Shown here: positions 36,263-44,559 of the stretch, in pieces
Layout: each line of letters opens with the position of its first letter
How positions within the stretch are numbered: position 1 is the stretch's first letter
Assembly (NCBI GenBank): GCA_029259845.1
Contig: JAJDEI010000100.1
Coordinates: 16,490-80,489, forward strand
DNA length: 64,000 nucleotides
Direction of reading: 5' to 3'
Source of the DNA: Planctomycetaceae bacterium
Lineage (GTDB): Bacteria; Planctomycetota; Planctomycetia; Planctomycetales; Planctomycetaceae
Position numbers and translations under genes: made by a program
The notes under the pieces: generated by a model
Told to the model about the DNA's origin: nothing
What the model saw: the letters and a program-made list of their open reading frames with translations, nothing else
The model's database searches: none

Positions 36263-36910
36263 TCAGAACGGTGAGAATCGATTGGCAATTCGCGCGAGCC
36301 AGCCGGGCCGGACGTACTTCGCGTCGACCCCTTCGCCGACATAGTTGACGCGGAGTTCGGAGACGAATCGGGAACTGACGGTGTTGTCCGGGTTGATATC
36401 GCTGATCCGGACGACGCCGGAGACGATAATTTCACGTTGGTCCCGGTCCACGTTGATCATGCGGCGGCCGTGGATGACCAGATTGCCGTTGGGCAGCACG
36501 TCCATCACGGTCAGGGTGACCCGGTCGGTGAAGCCCCGCGCGCTTTTGAAACTGGAACTTCCGTCAAACTTCCGGCCGACGGAGGCGCTCGTGTCCAGAG
36601 CCGCGTTTCCGGCACCGGCCCCCAAGTCGCCGCCGGCCGAACCGACGATGTCGAACTTGCCGTTTTTCGCGGACGACTTGTCCAGCGCCCGCTTTTCCGT
36701 TTGGTTGACGTTGGTGTCTTCGCTGATGATCACCGTCAGCAGGTCCCCCACATTGCGGGCCAACGTGTCATTGAGCAGAAATGCCCGCTCTGGGCTGCGG
36801 TGCTCCCACAGATCCTCGCCCGCGCTGGGACGTGCCAGGGACCACAGCGTGGCCAGGCCGACCAGCATGGCCGTGGCGGCCAGCGTTGCTGTCTTTGACG
36901 TGTTTGACAT
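36263..36910 (-). CDS. flgH: Flagellar L-ring protein
   Basis: A 215-residue FlgH; ATG 36910 after AAGGAAG. Family marks: SLARPSAGEDLWEHRSPERA, NDTLARNVGDLLTVIISEDT, AKNGKFDIVG, SARGFTDRVTLTVMDVLPNG, NLVIHGRRMINVDRDQREII and SDINPDNTVSSRFV. Enteric FlgH is a lipoprotein with a lipobox; here the N-terminal hydrophobic stretch (LAATAMLVGLATLWSLARPS) has no cysteine, so the protein would be processed by the general signal peptidase. Placed between flgA and flgI with R4 palindromes on both sides. Confidence 0.92.
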   Translation of the reverse strand: MSNTSKTATLAATAMLVGLATLWSLARPSAGEDLWEHRSPERAFLLNDTLARNVGDLLTVIISEDTNVNQTEKRALDKSSAKNGKFDIVGSAGGDLGAGAGNAALDTSASVGRKFDGSSSFKSARGFTDRVTLTVMDVLPNGNLVIHGRRMINVDRDQREIIVSGVVRISDINPDNTVSSRFVSELRVNYVGEGVDAKYVRPGWLARIANRFSPF

Positions 36911-36965
36911 GGGGCTTCCTTGCGAGTGGGTCTTACGAGTGCGTTGCCAGGCATTGATGCGGCGG

Positions 36966-37016
36966 CTGGAGCTCAAGCGTTAGCTTGCTTCCGCAGCCTG
37001 AAGGCGGAACTCCAAC
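36966..37016. repeat. R4 palindrome, copy 2 (flgA-flgH spacer)
   Basis: CTGGAGCTCAAGCGTTAGCT on the left and CGCAGCCTGAAGGCGGAACT then CCAAC on the right form the palindromic R4 pattern. Confidence 0.55.
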
Positions 37017-37041
37017 CGTCGGAGTGAGGTTTGACAGGCCA

Positions 37042-38082
37042 TCAGAACCGGACTTCGACCTCCTCGGCGGAGATGACCTTGCCGACGATCACTCGTCGCG
37101 ACTGCATGTTGCGGAACCTGATGGTTTCCCCCGCGCGACCGTCCTCCAGCGCCTCGGCAGCCGGTACGGTCGCCGTAATTCCCTTCCCCCGCGCGACGAG
37201 TTGCACAACATCGCGGGCATGAATGACGACGGGATTCTCTTCTTCGGGAGCGATCGGAATCAGATCGCTCGTTGTGATTGTTTCGCCCGCCTGAATCGTG
37301 CGGCGGACTTTCCATTGGGGCGACGTTCCCAGTTGAGGAAACGTTGCGCGTTTCGTGACCCAACGGTCCTGATAGGTAATGCTGCTCGCACTGAGCGCGG
37401 CACCGACCGGCAATGACGCCGACGCCAGCACCACGCGCTGGCGCAGCCGCACGTCGAACAGGCCGCTCGTGACTTTCTTGAGAGCATTCCCCGAAAACAC
37501 GCGAATGGAAAGTCGCATCCGGCCCGGCCGCGGATTCTCCGGGGCGAGCACATCCACGGTCAGCGGACGGCCGGACTCTTCGAGTGGCACTTCGATTGGT
37601 GACGCCAGCCGGGCATCAACGTCGTCCGGAGTCACGTCAAAAACGGACGCCAAGGCGACTCGCGCGGCCGACTCCACGCTCGCCGCATCGAAACGCCGGA
37701 CCGTTCGACGATTCGGCTGATAGCGGACATCGACCGCATCGGCCCCGGTGATCGCGACGCGTTGGCCGTCGTAACCGGCCAACAGCAAGCGGATCGTCAG
37801 CCGGTCCCGGTTGATGCGGTCTTGCGGCCGGTCGGCGGTCAGCGCGGCGACGTCCAGTTCTTCGAGCCGCGCGACGGCCTGTGCGTTCGTTCCGGTGACC
37901 GTCGCGATGTCTCGAATTTTCACGACATTTCCGACCGGCACGGTGCCGCCGCGGAGATGGACACGGAAAAACTCCTCGGCGTCCAACGTCGAGCCGGCCA
38001 AGCAGCACGCGATCAGGACAAGGCCCATTGCATGCCGCCGCGGACGACGAATAGTCTGCGATCGCCGAAACCTGTTGTTCAT
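37042..38082 (-). CDS. flgA: Flagellar P-ring assembly chaperone
   Basis: A 346-residue FlgA, longer than the ~220 of enterics because of an extra N-terminal domain. A signal peptide (~18-35, MGLVLIACCLAGSTLDAEE) precedes it. The C-terminal SAF-like domain is clear: RVVLASASLPVGAALSASSI, IQAGETITTSDLIPI, VVIHARDVVQLVARGKGITA and GETIRFRNMQSRRVIVGKVI. FlgA helps FlgI polymerise in the periplasm. ATG 38082 lies 3 bases after the stop of flgG, indicating coupled translation. Confidence 0.88.
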   Translation of the reverse strand: MNNRFRRSQTIRRPRRHAMGLVLIACCLAGSTLDAEEFFRVHLRGGTVPVGNVVKIRDIATVTGTNAQAVARLEELDVAALTADRPQDRINRDRLTIRLLLAGYDGQRVAITGADAVDVRYQPNRRTVRRFDAASVESAARVALASVFDVTPDDVDARLASPIEVPLEESGRPLTVDVLAPENPRPGRMRLSIRVFSGNALKKVTSGLFDVRLRQRVVLASASLPVGAALSASSITYQDRWVTKRATFPQLGTSPQWKVRRTIQAGETITTSDLIPIAPEEENPVVIHARDVVQLVARGKGITATVPAAEALEDGRAGETIRFRNMQSRRVIVGKVISAEEVEVRF

Positions 38083-38085
38083 GGC

Positions 38086-38883
38086 TTATCTCACGATATC
38101 CGTGGTCGCCTGAAGCATCTCGTCGCCGGCCCGGATCGCCCGGGAGTTGATCTCGTAGGCCCGCTGGGCGGTGATCAGCGAGATCAGCTCGGTGACGACT
38201 TCGACATTCGACCGTTCGAGAAACCCCTGCAGGAACGTCCCCAAACCGTTCTGGCCGGGCGTGCCGAGCACCTCGACTCCCGAAGCGGGTGTTGCGGCGA
38301 AGAGATTGCCCCCCTCGCTACTGAGTCCGGCCGGGTTGAGGAACCGTGCGAGTTGAAGCTGCCCGAGCGTGACAGCCGTGTTACTCGCGCCCGACTGAAT
38401 GCCGGTGATTGTGCCATCGGCTCCGATGTTGAGCTTCTGCAGGCTCACGCCGTCCTGAATTGTGATCCCGCCGTCAACGAGGTACCCGTCGCCATTGACC
38501 AGTTGGCCGTTGGCGTCGAGTTTCAGCGCGCCGTCGCGGGTGTAACGGGCTTCTCCCGAAGGCAACAGCACCTTGATGAACCCGTCCCCTTCAATCGCCA
38601 TGTCGAGCGGGTTGCCGGTCTGTGTGAGGGTGCCGGTGGTGAAGACTTTGGTTGTGCCGACCGCGCGCACGCCGCTGCCGACCTGCAGCCCCGTCGGCGT
38701 CTTTTGTCCGGATACGACTTCCGTGCCGGCCGGATTGAGGGTGGAATACAGCAAGTCGGCGAAGTCGAGCTGACTCCGTTTGAAACCGTTGGTGTTGACG
38801 TTCGCCAGGTTGTTCGCCGTGGTATCGATGAGCAACTCCTGGGCCTTCATCCCAGTGGCACTGGTGTACAACGCGCGGAGCAT
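38086..38883 (-). CDS. flgG: Flagellar distal rod protein
   Basis: A 265-residue FlgG of standard length. The N-terminal rod motif LYTSATGMKAQELLIDTTAN leads to NLANVNTNGFKRSQLDFADL. The middle shows NPLDMAIEGDGFIKVLLPSG, and the C-terminal motif is LERSNVEVVTELISLITAQR followed by AYEINSRAIRAGDEM. Forms the distal rod. 135 bases downstream of the flgF-like gene and directly before flgA. Confidence 0.95.
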   Translation of the reverse strand: MLRALYTSATGMKAQELLIDTTANNLANVNTNGFKRSQLDFADLLYSTLNPAGTEVVSGQKTPTGLQVGSGVRAVGTTKVFTTGTLTQTGNPLDMAIEGDGFIKVLLPSGEARYTRDGALKLDANGQLVNGDGYLVDGGITIQDGVSLQKLNIGADGTITGIQSGASNTAVTLGQLQLARFLNPAGLSSEGGNLFAATPASGVEVLGTPGQNGLGTFLQGFLERSNVEVVTELISLITAQRAYEINSRAIRAGDEMLQATTDIVR

Positions 38884-39018
38884 GGAGTTTCGATCCTGTG
38901 GGGGCTGTTGGTGAGTTGTGTGCGAATGGAGTGTGGTGAACGAAAACCCGGAACAGCGTCGCGCCGGTGGACGGCGTCAATCGGTTGACATCAAACAGGC
39001 TGTATCAGTCAGTGGGCA

Positions 39019-39765
39019 TCAAACGGATGCGGGGCTGACGTTTTGCTGGACGGCCTCGGTAATTGCTTTCAGGGCGTTGGCGGCTGCTTCGTACTGCCGC
39101 ATCCCGTCGATCATGCGGACCATTTCCAAAACCGGGCTGACGTTGGATCCCTCTCGGGTTCCCTGCACGACGAACGCCTCGCTGTCGACGGGCAGGACGT
39201 CATCGGGAGCCTGAAACAGGCTGATTCCCGCCGCCTGGAGAAGCTGCGGGTCTTCGAAACTGACGATCTTCAACTCTCCCAACTCCTGCGTTCCTTCGAC
39301 GAGCTTCCCGTCCTTGGTGATTCTCAACCGTTCCAGAGACGTCTCGTCGGGGAGTTTGATCGGTCCGCTGCTTCCGCTGACCGCTAACCCGTCAGCCGTC
39401 ACCAACTGCCCCTCGGAATCAAGCGTGAACGCCCCGTTGCGGGTATAGAGCGGCCCGCTGGGACCTTCCACGACGAAGAATCCGTCCCCCTGGATCGCGA
39501 AGTCGAGAGACCGCCCCGTCTGGATGAAGGGGCCGGGGGTGAAGTCGACGATGTCGCCTGCCGACGAGGTGCCGAGCGTGGAGAGCGGCGGCTCCGCTTC
39601 CGGATCAGCCGCGTCACCGAGCAGTTTTGATTCAAACGTGCCGTCGACCGGCACACGCCGCCGGTATCCGGGGTGCTGGGCATGGGCGAGGTTGTTCGCA
39701 ATGACATCGTGCCGCTGGGCGGCCGTGTCCATCGCACTCGCTGCACTATAAAGTCCCGTGAGCAT
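39019..39765 (-). CDS. flgF: Flagellar proximal rod protein, FlgF-like
   Basis: A 248-residue rod/hook-family protein; ATG 39765 after AGGGAAGA. The open frame extends far upstream (to 40035), but that part includes repeat R1 and is not coding. N-terminal motif: LYSAASAMDTAAQRHDVIAN then NLAHAQHPGYRRR; mid-region DFAIQGDGFFVVEGPSGPLY; C-terminal REGSNVSPVLEMVRMIDGMR then QYEAAANALKAITEA. The order before flgG and its length fit FlgF rather than FlgG. Heads the minus-strand flagellar run and is divergent from fliL. Confidence 0.85.
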   Translation of the reverse strand: MLTGLYSAASAMDTAAQRHDVIANNLAHAQHPGYRRRVPVDGTFESKLLGDAADPEAEPPLSTLGTSSAGDIVDFTPGPFIQTGRSLDFAIQGDGFFVVEGPSGPLYTRNGAFTLDSEGQLVTADGLAVSGSSGPIKLPDETSLERLRITKDGKLVEGTQELGELKIVSFEDPQLLQAAGISLFQAPDDVLPVDSEAFVVQGTREGSNVSPVLEMVRMIDGMRQYEAAANALKAITEAVQQNVSPASV

Positions 39766-40449
39766 TGTCTTCCCTGACGGTGCTGTCTTCTCTCGCGTTA
39801 TTTCACTGTCTTCGCTCGCGTTATTTCCTCTCGCGCCGATTCCTGCGTCCGGAGTGAACTTGCGTCGCAGCCGGCTGCCCCGCCGGCTGTTGCCGCGTCG
39901 GCTGCTGTCCCACAGTGCGACCGGTCCGGCAGAAATCCGCCCACCCGGCTTTGAAGGCGTCCACCCAGGACCGTTCAAAGATTGAAGCTGGGCAACCTCG
40001 TCACCCGAAGCGTCAGCGAGGGACGAATCGCTCACTCACGTTCGCTTCCTCGCTGTCGCTTCGGGTTACCATTGAGCTTGTCCCGGCCGGTCTTCTCCAA
40101 AGTGAAACCTTGAATGGCCCTGGGCGTCCACCCCGTCAGCGCTGCAGGAGGAACTGCACAAACGAGGAGAAGTGGGTGTTATGCGCAAATGTCAAACTGT
40201 CCCAATGCTGTCGGAGATACTGGTTCCATCGGTTATTCACCGTGGGCGAGGCGAGCCTCAGCGGCGGCCATCCCCAGTTTCCGAGGCGGATTATCCCGAA
40301 ATACCGTCAAAAGTTACCTAACCCTCAAGGTCAGCCATCGGGGAGTCCGAAGAGATGAATACACGGAATCCCGCAAGGGTGCTGATGCGCCCTCCGTGCC
40401 GTGGTAAGCGGCTCCCCCCCCAACCTCTGACCCCGACAACTGACGACTC
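39766..40449. other. Divergent region between the flg and fli operons, with R1 copy 4
   Basis: These 684 bases separate flgF (minus) from fliL (plus) and should contain the promoters of both flagellar operons. R1 copy 4 occupies 39968-40122. A loose 12-base motif (TTCTCTCGCGTTATT) recurs in direct repeat at about 39790 and 39810. I looked for sigma-54 and sigma-28 promoters and found no convincing match. Confidence 0.5.
39968..40119. repeat. R1 element, copy 4
   Basis: Begins GGACCGTTCAAAGATTGAAG and ends AACCTTGAATGGCC. It sits in the divergent flagellar promoter region, so it may displace or separate regulatory sites. Confidence 0.85.
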
Positions 40450-40968
40450 ATGGCTGAGGAAGAACAAGCGACAACAGAAGAGGAAGCCGCAGCGAGCAAA
40501 GGGCCCGGTTTGATTGTTTGGGCCGTGCTGGGTGTGGTCGCGGCCGGTGGCGGCTTCGCCGTCCCCTTTTTCCTGCCAACGGAAGACAGCGCCGCAACGG
40601 CTGACGAAGCGGCTGAACGGCCCGGTCTCCATGCCCGGATCCCGGATGAGGTCGGCTTCGTCCCATTTCCCGATAAGACCGTGAACCTCAACGACGGCCG
40701 CATGAACCGATACCTCCACGTGAGTTTCAGCTTGCAGGTCGAAAAGAGCGACGAAGCGGACGTGACCGAACTGGTCGAGAAGAATCAGGCGATCCTGTCC
40801 AACTGGCTGGTCAGCCATCTGTCGGACAAAAGCATGGATGACATCCGCGGTGCGGCGGGCCAAAACCGGATGCGACGCGAAATTCAGGACCAGTTCAACA
40901 CCGTCCTGTTCCCGGACGGTTACGACCGGATCTACGACGTGCTGTTTGAGGATTTCAACGTTCAATGA
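40450..40968 (+). CDS. fliL: FliL-like basal-body-associated membrane protein
   Basis: A 172-residue protein with an acidic N-terminus, one membrane span (~20-42, LIVWAVLGVVAAGGGFAVPF) and a periplasmic domain with the FliL features KTVNLNDGRMNRYLHVSFSL and MRREIQDQFNTVLFPDGYDR. FliL supports stator function around the basal body. First gene of the plus-strand fliLMNOP operon; its stop overlaps the fliM-like start as ATGA (40965-40968). Confidence 0.85.
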   Translation: MAEEEQATTEEEAAASKGPGLIVWAVLGVVAAGGGFAVPFFLPTEDSAATADEAAERPGLHARIPDEVGFVPFPDKTVNLNDGRMNRYLHVSFSLQVEKSDEADVTELVEKNQAILSNWLVSHLSDKSMDDIRGAAGQNRMRREIQDQFNTVLFPDGYDRIYDVLFEDFNVQ

Positions 40969-41957
40969 CCAGTTCGGTCGCCACTCTCGAAGTTCATGAC
41001 TTCCGCCAGCCACGGCAGTTGATGCCCTCCTCGTGGCGGGCGTTGCAGCGATGGTACGCCGAAGGGTGCGAACTCGTCGCCGAACGCTGGAAAAACCTTG
41101 GATTGGATGTCACGTTGAGCCACCACCACACGCGTGTCCTCTCCCTGCGGAGTGCGCTGGAGACCATTCCCGAACCGGGATGGGGTGCGCAAGGCACCTT
41201 GGGAGCTACCTCGATTGACACGCTCCTGGCGTGCCAGCCGCGGCTGTTGCGTGCTTTGGCGAGCGGATTGTTGGGAGACACGCCGGACGAGACCGACGAC
41301 GTGCAGTTCCTGACCGCCGTCGAAGAATCGATGGCCGAGCTGTTGTTCTCTGAGTTCCTGGGAGCAGTCGGCGATGCGTGGCCCGGAGCAGAGCCGCTCA
41401 ACTGCCGATTCCGGGACCGGGTCATCCAGCCGCAGCGGACTCGCATGTATCCGCCGCGCACCACGCTCGTGGTGACGACTCTGTGCATTCACGCCGCGCC
41501 CGACGAGTCCGGCGAGGAGGCCAGCAAGACCGGGAGCGAAGACCAGGGGACCGAACAGTCCCCGAAAAAAGCCGAATTCCCGAGTTCGGCCATGGGTGAA
41601 ATCAGATGGATCATGCCACAGGTCGAGATTGAGGATCTCCTGGAGATCGAGTGCGCGAACCCGGAGCCGGTGCGGACAACGCCGAACCCGGCCATTCCGC
41701 AAATCATGCGGGAGGTCCCGGTCTGCGTCACCGTTGAGCTGGGACGAACCCGGCTGTCGATGTCTGAACTGACCTCCCTGCGAACAGGCGATGTGGTCAT
41801 TCTCGAACAATCGGTCAACCATCCGCTGAACGCTCGTGTGGGGAACGCCTTCAAGTTCAGCGGCCGGCCGGGGCGGGTCGGAATTCACCGCTGCCTCGAA
41901 ATCCAGAAACTCCTGGAGGACACGCCCGACGCGCTGCCCGCTTCGCCGCAACAATGA
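40965..41957 (+). CDS. fliM: FliM-like flagellar switch protein
   Basis: A 330-residue switch protein positioned between fliL and fliN. The C-terminal SpoA/FliMN_C domain is visible (MREVPVCVTVELGRTRLSMS, LTSLRTGDVVILEQSVNHPL, FKFSGRPGRVGIHRCLEIQK). The middle is a divergent CheC-like fold (AVEESMAELLFSEFLGAVGD). The N-terminus (MTSSVATLEVHDFRQPRQLM) lacks the LSQxEIDALL motif that binds phospho-CheY in enteric FliM. Sequence identity to classical FliM is low, so the name rests mainly on position and domain. Overlaps fliL by 4 bases and lies 6 bases before fliN. Confidence 0.75.
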   Translation: MTSSVATLEVHDFRQPRQLMPSSWRALQRWYAEGCELVAERWKNLGLDVTLSHHHTRVLSLRSALETIPEPGWGAQGTLGATSIDTLLACQPRLLRALASGLLGDTPDETDDVQFLTAVEESMAELLFSEFLGAVGDAWPGAEPLNCRFRDRVIQPQRTRMYPPRTTLVVTTLCIHAAPDESGEEASKTGSEDQGTEQSPKKAEFPSSAMGEIRWIMPQVEIEDLLEIECANPEPVRTTPNPAIPQIMREVPVCVTVELGRTRLSMSELTSLRTGDVVILEQSVNHPLNARVGNAFKFSGRPGRVGIHRCLEIQKLLEDTPDALPASPQQ

Positions 41958-41963
41958 TCAACG

Positions 41964-42443
41964 ATGCCTGACACTTCTCCCACCACCGCTGACGAACCGA
42001 CGATCGATCCGGCCGACTCGACAGAGCCGACCGAGACGACCGATCCGCCCGTCGCCGACAGTCCTCGGCAAGACGAAGCGGCCGATCAGTCGGTCGGTGA
42101 ACCGGTCGGTGTGCATCCGGCGCAGTTTTCAGAAATGACGACATCGGCCCCCAGTGACGCGGAACTGCCGCTCGCCCGCTTTCTGGACGTGACGCTCAGT
42201 GCGACCGTCGAGCTGGGGAGCGCCATGATTCCGATCGGAGAGGTGCTCAAATTGGGAGAAGGGGCCGTCCTGGAACTCGACCGCGAGGTGACCGAGCCGG
42301 TCGACATTATGGTGCAAGGCGTTCGCCTGGCGCGCGGCGAGGTCGTCATCGTCGACAACAACTATGCCGTGCGGATTACGGAAGTGGAGTCGGGCGGAAT
42401 GGGCCATGTGAACCCGTCCGGTGCAGGCCCTTCCCACAATTGA
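41964..42443 (+). CDS. fliN: Flagellar switch protein FliN
   Basis: A 159-residue FliN. The first ~65 residues are an acidic Thr/Pro-rich linker (TTDPPVADS...), and the C-terminal ~80 are the SpoA domain: LARFLDVTLSATVELGSAMI, PIGEVLKLGEGAVLELDREV, EPVDIMVQGVRLARGEVVIV and NNYAVRITEV. Forms the base of the C-ring with the FliM-like protein. Directly followed by fliO. Confidence 0.93.
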   Translation: MPDTSPTTADEPTIDPADSTEPTETTDPPVADSPRQDEAADQSVGEPVGVHPAQFSEMTTSAPSDAELPLARFLDVTLSATVELGSAMIPIGEVLKLGEGAVLELDREVTEPVDIMVQGVRLARGEVVIVDNNYAVRITEVESGGMGHVNPSGAGPSHN

Positions 42444-42472
42444 TGTGCGTACCCGGACAATCGAGGCCCCAC

Positions 42473-43573
42473 ATGTCGAGCCGTTCGACACAACTAACCG
42501 TCGCGTCGCCGCAGCCGGGATGCTGCGTGGCGTCTGAACGCGCGCAGCGTCATCGGATGTCTCTTGCGACGCGGGTGTTGCCTCTCCTGGTGTGCTGCTT
42601 GGCGATTGCGCCTCTCGATGTGAACGCGGCTGCGCCGTTCAGGCCGTTTGATGCGGAGACGTCTGTTATGGACGAGGTGGCCTCCGACAAAGGGTCCCCG
42701 TGGCTGACACCGGAGCGGGCGTTTCGCAGCACGGATCAAAAACCGGCCATCGTACAGTCATCCTTTCCGCTCCTGAGCATTCCTGCCGCCCGGCAGACGC
42801 AAGCTCCGGTCCCCGCATCGGACGCAGGCGCCAAAGATCTAAGCATTACGGGTCACAACGTCACGGAACGCGGTGCCGTGGATCACAGTCTCGCGAAGCC
42901 AAACGTCCCGAAGCACGGTGTTGCGACACCAATTGTCACAAAACAAGGTAGCTCGAATCCAATTGCCTCGGAACCAACTGTCACGGAACAAGGCATCCCG
43001 GCACACAGCGAGCCGGCGTCCAAGGCCCCGTCCAATGAGGCGGGCGTTGCCGAGAAGGTCGCGAACATTGAATCCCCGATCGCGGAGGAGGATGCCGCCC
43101 TGTCCCTTGAGCAAGCGGGCGCGCAGAGCGACGCCGACGGCGCTGGCCCGGTACGCCCCTTCGCCGGACTGGAAAAGCTGGGGGAGTCCCCACCGCTGGC
43201 GATCGAAAATCTCCCCCGATTGATGTTCATGACAGTGCTCGTGCTGGGCACATGCCTGGGAACGCTGTTGTTGGGCCGCCGGTGGTTGACGCGATCCGGA
43301 CTGGCCGGAAAGCCGAAACGTCATGCGCGCCTGCAAATTGTCGCGTCGCTATCCGTCGCCCCTCGCAGCTACTTGCACGTTGTGCGGCTCGACGACCGGG
43401 AAGTCCTTGTCGGTGTCGACTCCCGCGGACTTCAACAGATGCAGCTTGTGCCCACGTCCTTCGACGCCGTGCTGCAATCGTCTGCAAGCCAGGAAACAAA
43501 GGCCACCAAACGCGATGACGCGACCGACGCCACTGTGTCCCAGGCGGCGCGCCGGCTGTTCACCGCAGCTTGA
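42473..43573 (+). CDS. fliO: FliO-like export apparatus protein with long repeat linker
   Basis: About 366 residues from ATG 42473, chosen for the GAGG just upstream; ATG 42443 (overlapping the fliN stop) and ATG 42557 (before a signal-peptide-like VLPLLVCCLAIAPLDVNA) are alternatives. A single late membrane span (LMFMTVLVLGTCLGTLLLGR) is followed by the FliO C-terminal domain LQIVASLSVAPRSYLHVVRL then DDREVLVGVDSRGLQQMQLV. Between them lies a low-complexity linker with ~10-residue imperfect repeats (NVTERGAVDH, NVPKHGVATP, IVTKQGSSNP, TVTEQGIPAH). FliO is poorly conserved; the identity rests on the C-terminal domain and the place between fliN and fliP. Confidence 0.75.
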   Translation: MSSRSTQLTVASPQPGCCVASERAQRHRMSLATRVLPLLVCCLAIAPLDVNAAAPFRPFDAETSVMDEVASDKGSPWLTPERAFRSTDQKPAIVQSSFPLLSIPAARQTQAPVPASDAGAKDLSITGHNVTERGAVDHSLAKPNVPKHGVATPIVTKQGSSNPIASEPTVTEQGIPAHSEPASKAPSNEAGVAEKVANIESPIAEEDAALSLEQAGAQSDADGAGPVRPFAGLEKLGESPPLAIENLPRLMFMTVLVLGTCLGTLLLGRRWLTRSGLAGKPKRHARLQIVASLSVAPRSYLHVVRLDDREVLVGVDSRGLQQMQLVPTSFDAVLQSSASQETKATKRDDATDATVSQAARRLFTAA

Positions 43574-43601
43574 CGGCCCCGCGTGACGGAAATGGAAACG
43601 A

Positions 43602-44282
43602 ATGACAGAATCGGCCGACCTACTATCCCGGATCGCAGAATCGGGGGCGACCGAGTCGCTCGCGCCGCATCTGCAGGTCGCCCTGTTCATGGGCGCGCTG
43701 GCGTTGCTTTCGACGGCGCTGGTCACGCTCACGGCTTTTACGCGAATCGTGATCGTGCTGTCGTTCGTCCGACGGGCCCTGTCGACGCAGGAGATCCCGC
43801 CGACACCGGTGATCCTCGGACTCGCCCTGTTCCTGACATTTTTCGTGATGGGGCCGACGCTGGACACCATCGAACAACAGGCCGTGCGGCCTTATCTCGA
43901 CGAGGAAATCACCGGTGCCGAGGCGCTCACACAAGGCAGCCTGGCGATCAAAGCCTTCATGCTGAACAACACCCGCAAGCAGGACTTGGGGGTTTTCGTC
44001 GATCTGGCGGGGATCGAGGCGATTCAGACGCCGGCGGATACGCCGATGCGGATTCTGATTCCGGCCTTCGTGACAAGCGAACTGAAGACGGCCTTCATCA
44101 TGGGATTTTGCATCTATGTGCCCTTTTTACTGATCGATCTGGTGGTCTCCATCGTGCTCATGTCGCTCGGCATGATGATGATGCCGCCGGTTGTGGTGTC
44201 CACTCCGTTCAAGCTGTTGTTGTTCGTCCTCGTCGACGGTTGGCAACTGGTCGTCCAAGGGCTGAGTCTCAGTTTTTCCTGA
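43602..44282 (+). CDS. fliP: Flagellar type III export gate protein FliP
   Basis: A 226-residue polytopic protein with the strong FliP marks: LVTLTAFTRIVIVLSFVRRA (~42-61), PPTPVILGLALFLTFFVMGP, VTSELKTAFIMGFCIYVPFL then LIDLVVSIVLMSLGMMMMPP and PFKLLLFVLVDGWQLVV at the end. No Sec signal is obvious, whereas enteric FliP has one. Forms the core of the export gate with FliQ and FliR, neither of which follows here. Confidence 0.95.
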   Translation: MTESADLLSRIAESGATESLAPHLQVALFMGALALLSTALVTLTAFTRIVIVLSFVRRALSTQEIPPTPVILGLALFLTFFVMGPTLDTIEQQAVRPYLDEEITGAEALTQGSLAIKAFMLNNTRKQDLGVFVDLAGIEAIQTPADTPMRILIPAFVTSELKTAFIMGFCIYVPFLLIDLVVSIVLMSLGMMMMPPVVVSTPFKLLLFVLVDGWQLVVQGLSLSFS

Positions 44283-44559
44283 CTGGTTTGAAGGGAGGGC
44301 AAGGGTTCAATGCCGAAGCGTGACGGCTCCACGTTGATGGCCGATCAGTTTTTGGCGGAGCCTGATCCACCCTCCTGTCTGAGCGCTGTCTCCCCGACCT
44401 GAGGGCACGCTGTCAACTCTTAACTCTTCACTCTCAACTCTTCACTCTCAACCCGATCTCTCCGTCGCCCGGCCTCACGGGGCGCAACCCGTGAGCTTGG
44501 GACCATCAACCTTCGACCTCCCACGTTCAACCCTCACCAGTTGACCCTCATCCCACCGT
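44283..44559. other. fliP-flhA spacer without fliQ/fliR/flhB
   Basis: These 277 bases would be large enough for fliQ (~270 bases), but I find no FliQ-like frame: the longest plus-strand open frame starts at ATG 44310 and ends after about 31 codons. It contains a degenerate CTCAACTCTTAACTCTTCA-type run (~44415-44455) and later CAACCTTCG/CAACCCTC fragments. Confidence 0.6.

Noticed and set aside
39766..40035. An N-terminal extension of FlgF
   Set aside because: The upstream frame consists of R1 repeat sequence and has no coding character, and the rod motif starts directly after ATG 39765 with a good ribosome-binding site.
40308..40350. A sigma-28-like promoter (AAAAGTTA then GCCATCGG) upstream of fliL
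   Set aside because: The spacing is 17 bases instead of about 11, and several positions differ from the consensus.
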